NCBI GenBank assembly: GCA_943789425.1
Contig: CALSUB010000001.1
Location: 186,001 to 250,000 of the forward strand
Length of the DNA stretch: 64,000 nucleotides
Direction: 5' to 3'
Origin: an uncultured Luminiphilus sp.
GTDB taxonomy: Bacteria > Pseudomonadota > Gammaproteobacteria > Pseudomonadales > Halieaceae
The notes under the pieces are model-generated. The model did no database searches and was not told the DNA's origin. It worked only from the letters and a program-made list of their open reading frames with translations. Position 1 is the first letter of the stretch. Each line of letters opens with the position of its first letter. This document shows, piece after piece, positions 32,069 to 42,559 of the stretch. The translations under genes and the position numbers were made by a program.

Positions 32069-34418
32069 GTGGCAGGCAGAGCGAAGTCGGAGACAGCACA
32101 GTCGGAATTGACGACGCAGACGTTTGCCCGTCGCCGGTTACGCGATGTCCTGTTTATCAGTGTGGGGGCAGCATGCCTCTTCGTCTTAATGTCGCTGCTG
32201 ACCTACAGTGATCAAGATCCCGGGTGGTCTGCAAGCGGAACGGGCGATGCCATTCAAAACCTCGGCGGCATAACAGGTGCTTTTATCGCCGATGTATTTT
32301 TCTCTTTGGTTGGTTCCGCTGCTTATCTGATTCCTCTGTTACTCGCCTACCGCGCCATATCATTGCTGCTTGCGGAGGGCCGATACGACCCCGTGGATTG
32401 GCAGATATTGGGCCTGCGCGCATTTGGCTTGCTGTTGGCTGTTATGGCCGCAACGGCGTTACGTGCACTCAATGACGTGGGGGCATCAGGCTTACCCCAG
32501 GGCGCTGGCGGGATTGTTGGTGCCGCAATTGGGTTGGGTTTTGATCAGGCCTTTAATCCCGTGGGTGCTCGGCTCGTCTTGGTAACCGTCTTTTTGTTAG
32601 GTCTGACGTTGTTTGCAGATATCAGCTGGCTCAGTGTTATTGATTGGATTGGGCAGCGCGTGTTGAGCGCTGCCAGCGCGATACGTCAAATGGCAGCGGC
32701 TAAGCTTGATCAATTTCGTGACCGGCGCGCGCGCGAAAAACAGCTTGAAGAGCGCAAAGTAAAAATCGAGCGGCATGTCGCCAGCGAAAAGAAACGCACG
32801 CCGCCCAAGATCAAACCGCCCAAGGAACCCGTGGCAGCAGGGGTCAAGTTTGAGCAGGAAAAGCAAAAGCCGCTGTTCGATCTGCCGATATCGGGTGAGG
32901 TGCCGCCGCTGGATTTGCTGGATGCACCGCCGAGCGACGTGGCGCAGCGGGGTTATTCGGCAGATGAACTAGAGTCGTTGTCGCGTTTATTAGAGCTCAA
33001 GCTCAAAGATTTCAGTGTCGTCGCTGAGGTCGTTGCTGTTTATCCGGGTCCGGTGGTGACACGCTTTGAAATTCAACCGGCAGCCGGCGTTAAAGTGTCA
33101 CGCATATCGAATCTTGCCAAGGACTTGGCGCGTTCGCTGGCCGTTATTTCTGTTCGAGTAGTGGAAGTGATTCCCGGCAAGAGTGTGGTGGGGATCGAGA
33201 TACCCAATGCCGACCGACAAACGGTCAATTTTAAGGACGTACTGGCCTCCACGACGTTTGAAGAGAGTAAGTCGCCGCTCACCGTCGCGTTAGGCCATGA
33301 CATTGCGGGCTCTCCGGTCGTCGCTGACTTGAGTAAAATGCCGCATGTGCTGGTGGCGGGCACCACCGGGTCGGGTAAGTCAGTGGGTGTTAATTGCATG
33401 TTGGTCAGCCTGCTTTACAAAGCGACGCCCGCTGATGCACGACTGATATTAGTGGACCCGAAGATGCTGGAATTGTCCGTTTACGACGGCATTCCTCATT
33501 TACTGACGCCGGTGATCACCGACATGAAGGATGCGGCCAATGGACTCCGTTGGTGCGTGGCAGAAATGGAGCGGCGTTATAAGCTGATGTCTCTGTTAGG
33601 GGTTCGCAACCTTACAAGGTTATAACCGTAAAGTGACGGATGCTGAGAAGCAGGGGAGCCCGATACTGGATCCGATGTGGAGTCCGGATCCGGTGCTGGA
33701 ACTAACTGGCGAAGATCAAGAGCATCCCGCACTCGAGAAGCTGCCCTCCATTGTGGTGGTGATCGATGAGTTCGCCGATATGATGATGATTGTCGGCAAA
33801 AAAGTAGAGCAATTGATCGCCCGCATTGCGCAAAAAGCGCGCGCCGCTGGTATCCACTTGGTGCTGGCAACTCAGCGGCCTTCAGTAGATGTGATTACCG
33901 GCTTAATCAAAGCGAACATCCCCTCAAGAATCGCGTTTGCTGTGAGCTCAAAAGTCGATTCTCGTACGATTCTAGATCAGGGCGGTGCCGATCAATTGCT
34001 AGGCTACGGAGACATGCTCTATCTGCCAGCAGGTTCCAGCGTGCCGGTGCGAGTGCATGGCGCTTTTTGTTCAGATGATGAAGTGCATCGCGTTGTTGCA
34101 GACTGGAAACGTCGTGGCGATCCACAATATATTGAGGGATTGCTGGATGAGGGAGGGCAAACGCCCGTTACTGCAAATGAAATTCAATCAGCGACGTCTG
34201 GAGATGAAGATCCTGAGTCGGACGCACTGTATGACGAAGCGGTTGATTACGTCTGTCGGAGTCGCCGCGCATCGATCTCCTCCGTCCAGCGTAAGCTGCG
34301 AATCGGCTATAACCGGGCTGCTCGTCTGATTGAGACCATGGAGGCGGCAGGCGTCGTCACAGAAATGGGCAGTAACGGGCAGCGCGAGGTTCTCGCGCCA
34401 GCGCCGCCCGAGCACTAG
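32069..34418 (+). CDS. ftsK: DNA translocase FtsK (frameshifted)
   Basis: Septal DNA pump that clears and resolves the chromosome terminus with XerCD. The N-terminus has about four transmembrane helices ([18 protein letters not shown] onward), then a short charged linker. The motor domain has Walker [13 protein letters not shown]. The first frame ends after [14 protein letters not shown]; the second resumes [15 protein letters not shown], with one surplus base near 33614. It continues with [12 protein letters not shown] (Walker B), [12 protein letters not shown] and the C-terminal gamma domain [20 protein letters not shown]. The GTG at 32069 follows GTAGAGG; the frame also opens at 32027. Essential in most bacteria, so the break is probably an error. 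Total is about 780 aa. Confidence 0.93.
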
Positions 34419-34420
34419 CC

Positions 34421-34978
34421 ATGCGAGGGCTACTACTTGCACTGTATGTCATGGCAATGCCGGCGACTGCCGATGTATTGCAACAATTTGTTGCGCGGGA
34501 CGGGTTAACGGGCCAGTTTACCCAGCGCATACTGAGCCCCGAGGGGGCCGTACTAGATCAGAGCTCTGGTGACTTTAAGTTACTCAAGCCCCATTTCTTC
34601 TGGTGGCACATTACTTCGCCCGATAATCAGTTGATGGTGGCGGCAGATAACAGCCTGACTCAGATTGATTGGGACCTAGAGGTCACTGTGGAGCGGCAGT
34701 TGTCCGACACGGAGAGAAGCCCGTTTTATTGGCTGCTTGCTCCGCGCGAAACCTTGCTCACTGCGTTTACGCTGGATGCCACAGGGGCAGCAGTGACACT
34801 GACGCCCAGAGACCCTTCGGCCTACTATCAGCGTCTTCTGGTGGCTCAAGAGGGCCCTGACCTCTGGCGGGTCACCTTGCTGGATCAAGCGGGGCAATCG
34901 ATCGACCTCGCGCTATCAACGTTGCCAGAGGTGACATTAGTCCCGGGTGATTTCCTGGTGCCCTCGGTGAACTTCTGA
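34421..34978 (+). CDS. lolA: Outer-membrane lipoprotein carrier protein LolA
   Basis: A 185-aa periplasmic chaperone that carries lipoproteins from LolCDE to LolB. A short signal peptide (MRGLLLALYVMAMPATA) precedes DVLQQFVARDGLTGQFTQRI. Typical LolA segments include SSGDFKLLKPHFFWWHITSP and, near the end, PEVTLVPGDFLVPSVNF. It starts 2 bases after ftsK and is followed by rarA in the usual order. Confidence 0.93.
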   Translation: MRGLLLALYVMAMPATADVLQQFVARDGLTGQFTQRILSPEGAVLDQSSGDFKLLKPHFFWWHITSPDNQLMVAADNSLTQIDWDLEVTVERQLSDTERSPFYWLLAPRETLLTAFTLDATGAAVTLTPRDPSAYYQRLLVAQEGPDLWRVTLLDQAGQSIDLALSTLPEVTLVPGDFLVPSVNF

Positions 34979-34979
34979 G

Positions 34980-36329
34980 ATGACCGGGCGGCCTACCAGT
35001 CACCAGGGGAATGATTTGTTCGCTGCAACAGCGCCAGACCTTGCGCCGCTAGCCGCACGACTGCGGCCGCAGTCGCTCGAGGAAATGGTGGGTCAGGAAC
35101 ATTTGCTGGGGGCAGGGCAGCCGCTCCGGCATGCTATTGAGACGGGCAGCCACCATTCGTTTATTCTTTGGGGCCCTCCCGGCGTCGGAAAAACCACGCT
35201 GGCGAGACTCGTCTCACTCTATACCCAAGGAATTTTCCTCCAATTATCGGCCGTGTTCTCAGGCATCAAGGATATTCGCGCTGCGGTTGACCAGGCTCGT
35301 CAGGCAGCGACACAGGGCAAGCGCGCGGTCTTATTTGTCGACGAGGTACACCGCTTCAACAAGAGCCAGCAGGATGCCTTCTTGCCGCACATTGAGGACG
35401 GTACCATTTGTTTCGTCGGTGCGACCACTGAAAATCCCTCATTTGAAGTGAACAGTGCGTTACTGTCGCGATTGCGTGTTTACCGTCTCAGGCCCGTGAC
35501 GGCGGAGGTGCTCGAAAAATTACTGGCGCGCACTGTGGCGCGTTTCTATCCGGATATCGATGTCGCACCCAAGAGCCTGCTTGAACTGGCGAAGCTAGCC
35601 GATGGTGACGTGCGCCAGTCCCTGAATTTGCTAGAGCTGGCCACTGATTTGTGCGCTACGGAGGGCGTTCCTCATCGTCTTGATGAGGCCATTCTTAAAG
35701 AGTTGGCGAGTACTGGAGCGCGCCGTTTTGATAAGGGTGGAGACGTATTTTTTGACCAGATCAGCGCGTTACATAAAGCGGTTCGTGGGAGCGACCCAGA
35801 CGCGTCGCTGTATTGGTTTGCAAGAATGCTGGATGGCGGTTGTGATCCGTTATATATCGGTCGGCGCTGTATTCGAATGGCATCTGAGGACATCGGTATT
35901 GCCGACCCTCGAGCACTGCAGCTGGCTCTGGATGCGGTATCTGTTCAGGAGCGATTGGGCAGCCCCGAAGGCGAGCTAGCCCTAGCTCAGGCTGTCATTT
36001 ATCTGGCCTGCGCGGCAAAAAGTAATGCCACCTACACCGCTTTCAACACGGCCATGGCAGCAGCTGAGTCCTCCGGATCGCTCGAGGTGCCCTTGCGTCT
36101 GCGCAACGCACCGACAAAATTGATGCGCGAGGAGGGGCACGGCGAGGGGTATCGCTATGCACATGACGAAAGCGGTGGATTTGCGGCCGGGGAGCACTAT
36201 TTTCCGGATGGGCTGGAGCCGATTCAGTTCTATCAGCCGACCCAAAGAGGGCTGGAAAAAGTAGTGGCCGAAAAACTCGCTCAGCTTCGGGACCTAAACA
36301 AAGCCGCCGACACCGAGGATGAGCCGTGA
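34980..36329 (+). CDS. rarA: Replication-associated recombination protein A
   Basis: A 449-aa AAA+ ATPase (MgsA/WRNIP1 family) acting at stalled replication forks. It has LAARLRPQSLEEMVGQEHLL, Walker A GPPGVGKTTLARL, Walker B VLFVDEVHRFNKSQQD, sensor GATTENPSFEVNSALLSR, and the C-terminal helical clamp-loader-like domain with LMREEGHGEGYRYAHDE. One base separates its ATG from the lolA stop. Confidence 0.96.
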   Translation: MTGRPTSHQGNDLFAATAPDLAPLAARLRPQSLEEMVGQEHLLGAGQPLRHAIETGSHHSFILWGPPGVGKTTLARLVSLYTQGIFLQLSAVFSGIKDIRAAVDQARQAATQGKRAVLFVDEVHRFNKSQQDAFLPHIEDGTICFVGATTENPSFEVNSALLSRLRVYRLRPVTAEVLEKLLARTVARFYPDIDVAPKSLLELAKLADGDVRQSLNLLELATDLCATEGVPHRLDEAILKELASTGARRFDKGGDVFFDQISALHKAVRGSDPDASLYWFARMLDGGCDPLYIGRRCIRMASEDIGIADPRALQLALDAVSVQERLGSPEGELALAQAVIYLACAAKSNATYTAFNTAMAAAESSGSLEVPLRLRNAPTKLMREEGHGEGYRYAHDESGGFAAGEHYFPDGLEPIQFYQPTQRGLEKVVAEKLAQLRDLNKAADTEDEP

Positions 36330-36691
36330 CAGGTGGTTTTTGGCTGATGGTTGCTGCAGGTGGTGCGTGTGGCGCGCTCGGTAGGGCCGCCTTGACGCTC
36401 TGGGTGGGCCCCACCGGCTATTTCCCCGTCGCCACTTTCCTCGTCAACGTCATAGGCTCTCTGATGATCGGCATGGCCTGGAGTTATTTCTCACGATCAG
36501 AAGATTCCGTTTTGTTGTCCGCTTTTTTGATGACCGGCTTACTGGGGGGCTTCACGACTTTTTCAGCATTTTCCCTCGAGACGATTCAGTTGATCCAGCA
36601 AGGTGCTTGGGGATGGGCCGCCAGTTATCTGATACTGAGTACGCTCTGCTGCCTTGTTGGAGCAGGGCTGGGTATTTGGCTTCTCCGATAG
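36326..36691 (+). CDS. crcB: Fluoride channel CrcB/Fluc
   Basis: A 121-aa four-helix membrane protein forming dual-topology dimers that export fluoride. Signatures are GGACGALGRAAL, TFLVNVIGSLMIGMAW (with the channel Asn) and GLLGGFTTFSAFSLET (Phe box). The GTG start overlaps the rarA stop (GTGA). No fluoride riboswitch is apparent because the gene has no leader of its own. Confidence 0.93.
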   Translation: MTGGFWLMVAAGGACGALGRAALTLWVGPTGYFPVATFLVNVIGSLMIGMAWSYFSRSEDSVLLSAFLMTGLLGGFTTFSAFSLETIQLIQQGAWGWAASYLILSTLCCLVGAGLGIWLLR

Positions 36692-36779
36692 ACCTTGCGC
36701 GTCTCTACTAAAAACACGTCTTCTCAGATTTTGGGCATTTCGCGTTATACTCGCGCCGTTTTTTTAGAGAAATGTTGTC

Positions 36780-38081
36780 ATGCTTGACCTCAAAGCGATC
36801 CGCAACGACGCGAGTGCTGTGGTTGCCTCGTTAGCGAAGCGTGGGCTGACGTTTGATCTCGCCCGTTTCGAATCACTCGACGCACGCCGTAAGGCGGCGG
36901 ACGTTCGCTCGCAGAGTTTGCTGGCGGAACGGAAGTCGACGTCGAAGAAAATCGGTGTGCTGGTAGGAGAGGGAAAGTCGGTCGAGGCAGCAAAAAGCGA
37001 GGTCAACGACATCCTATCGCGGCTGGCAGATGAGCTGGCTTCGGCTACTGCTGAGGCCGATGCGGCGCAGGCTGATCTTGACGCGCTATTGCAAGAAACA
37101 CCGAATCTTCCAGATGATTGTGTGCCCGAGGGCGCGTCCGAGGCGGAAAACAAAGAAATAGCGAGGTGGGGAACTCCACAAGAGTTTGCGTTTTCACCAA
37201 GAGATCATGTCGACTTAGGCGAAGCGCTGGGGTTGATGGATTTGGAAGCTGCCGGGCGGATCGCCGGATCGCGCTTTTCTCTTCTGTCGGGCGATCTAGC
37301 GCGACTGCATCGCGCATTGGGTCAGTTCATGCTCGATTGTCATACTCAAAACCATGGTTATACGGAGCTTTATGTTCCTTATATCGTTAACGAAGCCTCA
37401 TTAACCGGGACCGGCCAGTTACCCAAATTTGCAGAGGATCTGTTTCGTCTTGAGGGTGACCAGGGTTATTACTTAGCGCCAACGGCTGAAGTTCCCGTCA
37501 CGAACATCGTGCGGGATCAGATTTTTGACGCTGACACGCTGGGTCCTGCCGGTCTGAAGTACGTCGCGCATACCCCTTGCTTTAGAAGCGAAGCAGGGAG
37601 CTATGGACGCGATACCCGGGGTCTGATTCGACAGCACCAGTTTGAGAAAGTAGAGCTGGTTCAGATTGTGCGTGCAGGACAATCCGAGGCGGCGCTGGAA
37701 GCGCTCACGGGCCATGCTGAGGGTATTCTACAGGCGCTGGAGTTGCCCTATCGTAAAGTGATGCTGTGCGGTGGCGACCTCGGATTCAGTGCGGCGCTCA
37801 CCTATGATTTAGAGGTGTGGCTGCCAGGGCAGTCTGCGTATCGAGAGATCTCCAGCTGCTCAAACTTTCGTGACTTTCAGGCCCGCCGGCTTCAGGCCCG
37901 ATGGCGCAACCCAGAAACCGGCAAGCCTGAGTTGGTGCACACACTGAATGGTTCGGGCCTTGCGGTGGGCAGAACCTTGGTGGCGGTGCTAGAAAATGGC
38001 CAGCGTGAGGATGGTGGCATTGCGATTCCTACTGCGCTGCAGGGCTATCTAGGGGGACAGACCGAGATCAAGCCGCAATAG
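36780..38081 (+). CDS. serS: Seryl-tRNA synthetase
   Basis: A 433-aa class II synthetase. An N-terminal coiled-coil arm (about residues 30-100) contacts the tRNA-Ser variable arm. Motif 2 ([20 protein letters not shown]) and motif 3 ([18 protein letters not shown]) are complete, and the TAEVPVTN substrate loop is present. A TATACT at 36746 in the 88-base gap may be its -10 box; no good -35 box is seen. Confidence 0.97.
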   Translation: MLDLKAIRNDASAVVASLAKRGLTFDLARFESLDARRKAADVRSQSLLAERKSTSKKIGVLVGEGKSVEAAKSEVNDILSRLADELASATAEADAAQADLDALLQETPNLPDDCVPEGASEAENKEIARWGTPQEFAFSPRDHVDLGEALGLMDLEAAGRIAGSRFSLLSGDLARLHRALGQFMLDCHTQNHGYTELYVPYIVNEASLTGTGQLPKFAEDLFRLEGDQGYYLAPTAEVPVTNIVRDQIFDADTLGPAGLKYVAHTPCFRSEAGSYGRDTRGLIRQHQFEKVELVQIVRAGQSEAALEALTGHAEGILQALELPYRKVMLCGGDLGFSAALTYDLEVWLPGQSAYREISSCSNFRDFQARRLQARWRNPETGKPELVHTLNGSGLAVGRTLVAVLENGQREDGGIAIPTALQGYLGGQTEIKPQ

Positions 38082-38107
38082 AGCATCCGCACACCATTAG
38101 CGATTTT

Positions 38108-40228
38108 CTATGGCTGGGTTGCACCGCGGCTCGCCAAGCTGTCTGTCGGCCGCAAGGAAATCGAATCAACGAGAATTTTGCCAGTCTCCAGCAACAACAC
38201 GTCTGGGGTCGCTGCTTCGTCATCCGTCGCGGCCTCAATCCCATTGTGGGGTAGGGCGGTCTCTTCGTTGGACGCAATGGGAGTGCTCTCTGCGACATCG
38301 TCATCAGTATCAAGCGTCTCTAACGGCTCAAGCCCCTTACTGAGGCGACGCTTATTTTCGATTGCCAGCGCCAGCGCCTCCTGTTCATCCCGCATGGCAA
38401 TCCTGCCCGATTGCTGAAGGGGCAGGACGCTGATCGCGCGTGCGCCCTGTGCCAAGTCTACTTGGTCTTGGAGGAACTGGTAATCGGGGTCGTTGGCGGC
38501 GCGCGCGTTATGTAAGGACGCCAAGGTAGGAATGATGGTGTCGTAGTTGTTGTAGCGATTGAAACGCGTCGGCGCGATTTGGTCCCACGCGAGCGCATTA
38601 TCCAGAGCACTTTCACCTATTGTCTCTGGATCAAACAAGGACGGGTAATTGATGTCAGGTACCACCCCCCTATGCTGGGTGCTGCCCCCTGAAACCCGGT
38701 AGAACTTACTTTCAGTAATTTTCAGCTGACCTTCTTGCAATGGCACGAGGGACTGCACGGTCCCTTTGCCAAAAGATTGCTCGCCGACGATGATGCCTCG
38801 CCCATAATCCTGAATCGCGCCGGCAAAAATTTCCGAGGCTGATGCGCTGAGACGATTGATCATGACCGCTAGTGGCCCCTCGTAATACTGTGAGCGCCGC
38901 CGCTTGCCATCGCGCCAAACGCGACTTTCTGCGGACCGAATTTGCACGGTCGGTCCATATTCAATAAAGAGTCCTGTGAGTTGATTCGCCTCCTGAAGTG
39001 AGCCACCGCCATTATCTCGAAGGTCGATCACAATCCCTTCCACACCATCAGAGACCAGTTCGTCGACGAGCTTTTTAACGTCGCGCGTTGTCGATCTGTA
39101 AAACTTGTCACCTTGCCGATAGGCCTCAAAGTCGATGTAGAAAGCAGGGATATCAATCACGCCCACGCGATGCGCCTGGCCATCCTCGTCGGTAAATTCG
39201 ATGATCTCTTTTTGCGCCGCCTGCTCCTCCAGCTTGACTTCGTTACGGCGAATGGGAACCACTCGGCGTTGGTCGGACTTTCCCTTGTCTGGAATCACTT
39301 CGAGTCGGACAGTTGTGTCGCGAGGTCCTCGAATGAGATCAACAATTTCATCAAGCCGCCAGCCGATCACATCCTCAATTGGGCCCGACTCACCTTGACC
39401 TACGCCCATAATGAGGTCGGAGGGCCGCAGGCCGCCTTGCTTGTCCGCGGGCCCGGCAGGGACCAGCCGAGTCACTTTGGCGTATTCATCATCTATCTGC
39501 AGAATGGCGCCAATACCCTCGAAAGACAGGCTCATATTGATATCGAAATTTTCAGCTCGCCTCGGCGAAAAGTAATTGGTGTGCGGGTCATATTGCTCCG
39601 CCAGCGTATTGGCATAGATTTGGAAGACATCCTGAGCGTTGTACTGCGCCAAGCGCTTAAGTTGACTTTCGTACCGTCGCTCAAGCGTTTCGGGTATCTC
39701 CTCCGGGGATTTTTCGGCGAGCAATAGACTGAGAGCCTGATTTTTGATCCGCTTGCGCCATCGCTCGTCTAGCTCTGCATCATTTTGCGCCCAGGGCATC
39801 GCTGACCGATCAATGTCTAAATATTCTTCGACCTCGTAATCGAAGCTCTCGATCGTTTCGGGCAGTGTGCCCAAGATCCCGGTTAATCGGTCTTTGAGTT
39901 CATCGTGGTACTTGTTAAACATAGTGAATGCTGGCGCTAGATCGCCGGCGCGTCCCGCGTTGTCCAGTGCAAGTCGCCATTGTGAAAACAGGTCTATGTC
40001 ATCCGCATCAAAAAACATACGCTGCGGGTCAAGTGCGTCGAGGTAGGCTGTAAAGTGTTGCGCAGAGAGGCCGTCGTCGTAACGGCGGCTGGCGTAGTGT
40101 CGATCCTCAATGACCTCGATGATCTCTTTTAAGGTGTCACTTTGGGCGGAGGCAGGCGCGAGTGCATGCCCCTGTGCAGCCACAGTCAGTAACCCGACGC
40201 CAACAAGCCAAATAATTAGGGGCTTCAC
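38108..40228 (-). CDS. prc: Tail-specific protease Prc/Tsp
   Basis: A periplasmic S41 protease of 706 aa that processes C-termini (for example FtsI) and regulates murein hydrolases. After a signal peptide (KPLIIWLVGVGLLTVAA) come an N-terminal helical domain and a PDZ domain (about residues 230-310; EGIGAILQIDDEYAKVTRLV). The catalytic core has DLRDNGGGSLQEA, the Ser in NRLSASASEIFAGA and the Lys in GEQSFGKGTVQS. I chose the GTG at 40228 because GGAG precedes it and the signal peptide then starts correctly; the frame extends to 40294. The C-terminal tail is acidic and low-complexity. Confidence 0.93.
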   Translation of the reverse strand: MKPLIIWLVGVGLLTVAAQGHALAPASAQSDTLKEIIEVIEDRHYASRRYDDGLSAQHFTAYLDALDPQRMFFDADDIDLFSQWRLALDNAGRAGDLAPAFTMFNKYHDELKDRLTGILGTLPETIESFDYEVEEYLDIDRSAMPWAQNDAELDERWRKRIKNQALSLLLAEKSPEEIPETLERRYESQLKRLAQYNAQDVFQIYANTLAEQYDPHTNYFSPRRAENFDINMSLSFEGIGAILQIDDEYAKVTRLVPAGPADKQGGLRPSDLIMGVGQGESGPIEDVIGWRLDEIVDLIRGPRDTTVRLEVIPDKGKSDQRRVVPIRRNEVKLEEQAAQKEIIEFTDEDGQAHRVGVIDIPAFYIDFEAYRQGDKFYRSTTRDVKKLVDELVSDGVEGIVIDLRDNGGGSLQEANQLTGLFIEYGPTVQIRSAESRVWRDGKRRRSQYYEGPLAVMINRLSASASEIFAGAIQDYGRGIIVGEQSFGKGTVQSLVPLQEGQLKITESKFYRVSGGSTQHRGVVPDINYPSLFDPETIGESALDNALAWDQIAPTRFNRYNNYDTIIPTLASLHNARAANDPDYQFLQDQVDLAQGARAISVLPLQQSGRIAMRDEQEALALAIENKRRLSKGLEPLETLDTDDDVAESTPIASNEETALPHNGIEAATDDEAATPDVLLLETGKILVDSISLRPTDSLASRGATQP

Positions 40229-40311
40229 GCTTATTCTCCGCACTATACCTCTCCCGAATCCATCCTTGGAATGTCGTGCAACCGCGCGCGACATGCAACA
40301 CCTTAATCGAC

Positions 40312-41504
40312 TTAGAAGCTATGGCCAAACCGCAAATAGACCGCCTCGTTGTCACTTTTTCCCTTGGCGAACTCCAGGCGGATCAGCAGTGATGCCTCTT
40401 CTTTCAACATATACGACACGCCCGCCCCAACAGCGGGAAACAGGGCGTCGTCACAGGACACGTCTCGATTCAAAATATCGACGCCAAACTGACAGCCCAC
40501 GCCACCAAAAGCCACTAGCCCAAACTTTTTAGTGATAGGGAAGCGCCCATCTATTAGGAGATGAGAGTAATGCTGGGACAAATAGTTCCCGCGGGTATAG
40601 CTTGGTAACGTCACAGACGAAAAGCCCGACGGAGGCGCATCATCGGTTACCCGCGCCGTTACTTGAACGGCAATCACGGGGGCTCGAGCGGTTCGGTTGC
40701 TCCATGCTTACCAAGCGAGTGATACCAGCTTAGGTCTAGGAGGCCCACGTCGAAGGATGACTCGCCGCCGAATGTCTTGCGGTACGCTATGTTGTGCAGC
40801 GTGAATAAATGCCCAGCACCGGGGTCTCGCTGGTTATCCATGGTGTCGTGCTGAAGGATCAAGCCAAGCCCTGTCGCATCGAAACCCGATAACCCTATTT
40901 GATCAATGACGCCTTGTAAGCTGTCGTCAGCGCCTACAGCGTAATTCGTGCTCACCCCCTGAACGCCGGCGAACCAGCCCCCTGTGCGAAACTGCTGCAT
41001 GTAGCGCGCTGCAAATGACTGCACTGAGTCCTGCGTTTTAACTGCAGTGCCTTGATTAAGGAAGTCATCGTACTCGTTGTTGACTTCAGCACTGGCTAAT
41101 AACAGCGTCATTCGCCGAGTATCTTGGCCCCAGTAGAGCTGGCCAAATAGGGCGCCTGTGCTGGAGTCGGTGTCCGAGTAAGACACAGATAGCCCCAACA
41201 TTGAGGGGGTGGAGTCGGCATCCAGTTTCTTGACGTATGCGACGAGCGCGCCCACGTTAGCGCCGAGTTTTGGGTCGGCCGATAAAGTGGGCGTGATGAG
41301 CCATGGTTTTCTGGCTGGTGCATCTGGGCCTGACGGTGAGTCCTGAGCTGAATCATTTTCGGCATCGGCCAGCGGCGCTTCATCAACAGTTTGCGCACCC
41401 TCCTGAGCCGAGTCAGCGGAGGCGCCATAGCAGGAGACACACATGAGAACGAACAGCGTCAATCTGATCGCACAAGCCGCGTCGGATCTTAGGAGTGATG
41501 TCAT
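40312..41504 (-). CDS. BamA/TamA-like outer-membrane barrel protein (frameshifted)
   Basis: A signal peptide (RLTLFVLMCVSCYGASA) and a disordered acidic stretch precede a barrel resembling the surface-antigen (D15) domain of the Omp85 superfamily: LITPTLSADPKLGANVGALV, VNNEYDDFLNQGTAV, LGLILQHDTMDNQRDPGAG. No POTRA domains are seen. The first frame stops after ATEPLEPP. The next minus frame continues VIAVQVTARVTDDAPPSG and ends with a barrel-like LRFGHSF, a C-terminal Phe typical of outer-membrane proteins. The break is at a G run near 40678. Repaired length is about 396 aa. Function unknown. Confidence 0.72.
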
Positions 41505-41620
41505 GAAAGAGAACCCAATGGATTAGGATAAAGCTTGGTATGAAAGCCCTGCGTCGCCAACACTCAATTATATCACTCAGCGGCAGAAACGATGCATCTT
41601 AAGCTGACACTTGCGGGTCT

Positions 41621-42559
41621 TTACGGCGGACCAAGCCCTAGTTTGGAGGCCAAAGGGCCTTTGTGACTGGCGTCCTGGTCAATCATGAGCCAAGGTAACC
41701 CTGCCTCAGATAACCAAGCCATTGCGGCTTCCGGCGACTGTAAGCAGGCAATGGTGGTCACCGCCCCTGCACTGAGGCAGTTTTCGCCGACAACAGTCAC
41801 GCTGGTTGGACCCTCAACCGGCCACCCCGTCAAAGGGTTGAGTAAATGCCCATAAGTCCGCCCTTCGTAGCGGAGTGTGCGCGCGTAATTGCCGCTGGTT
41901 GCCGCGGCTGCATTCGATAAGGCGATGCCGCCTATAGGATCACCGCCCTGGGGTGCACGAATACCGACTCGCCACGGCATTCCCGAGGGCTGAGAACCAA
42001 TGGTGGCGATGTCACCGGCAAGCTCAACCAGCCCTGATGTCACGCCATGATCGCGAAGTAACTTCGCTGCGCAATCTGCGGCATACTCCTTGGCCAGCCC
42101 GCCGAGGTCAATCTCCATTCCTTTGACGGGCAAATAAACGCCTTTGTCTGTTCTTTCGACTTGATCCCAGCCTACTTTTTTCTTTAGCGATTCAAGCTGA
42201 GATAAGTCGACAGGGGTTTTGGCGGCATCAAAGCGCCAGGCTTTTCGCAGCACTCCCGATGTGATGTCAAATAGGCCGCCTGAGCTCTGCCACAGCTGAT
42301 CAGCAACTCTCGAGCAGTGTCTCGCTCTCTGGGTCAAGGCGAGTGAAGTCGCCACTGCCGGCTCTGCGATTAATCGTGCTCACCAAGCTGTCAGCGAGTA
42401 GCGGCTATAGCGGCGCTCAAGGGCCTCAAGGTGCGATTGGACCTTACTCGCTAAGCTTGCCGCGGTCGCGCTCCGGTCCGCCGGTGGCGTGATCACGAGG
42501 GTAGCTGGGCCACCCATCACCTTAAAGGTGTGCTCAATTTGGACGGGTTCGTTAATCAA
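41621..42559 (-). CDS. apbE: ApbE family FAD:protein FMN transferase (two frameshifts)
   Basis: ApbE covalently attaches FMN to Ser/Thr in exported redox proteins. A TTG at 42559 overlaps the DUF3570 stop and opens MINEPVQIEHTFKVMGGPA. The frame breaks near 42394 (after ERRYSRYS) and again near 42311, then is intact from RVADQLWQSSGGLFDITSG. The later part has the family signature EIDLGGLAKEYAADCAA, LVELAGDIATIGSQ, the HLLNPLTGWPVEG block and LSAGAVTTIACL. No lipobox or signal peptide is obvious at the proposed N-terminus, unusual for a periplasmic ApbE, though the start is uncertain. Repaired length is about 312 aa. Confidence 0.88.

Noticed and set aside
39113-39727. 204-codon plus-strand open frame within prc
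   Set aside because: Fully antisense to conserved protease sequence; a mirror frame of a GC-rich gene.
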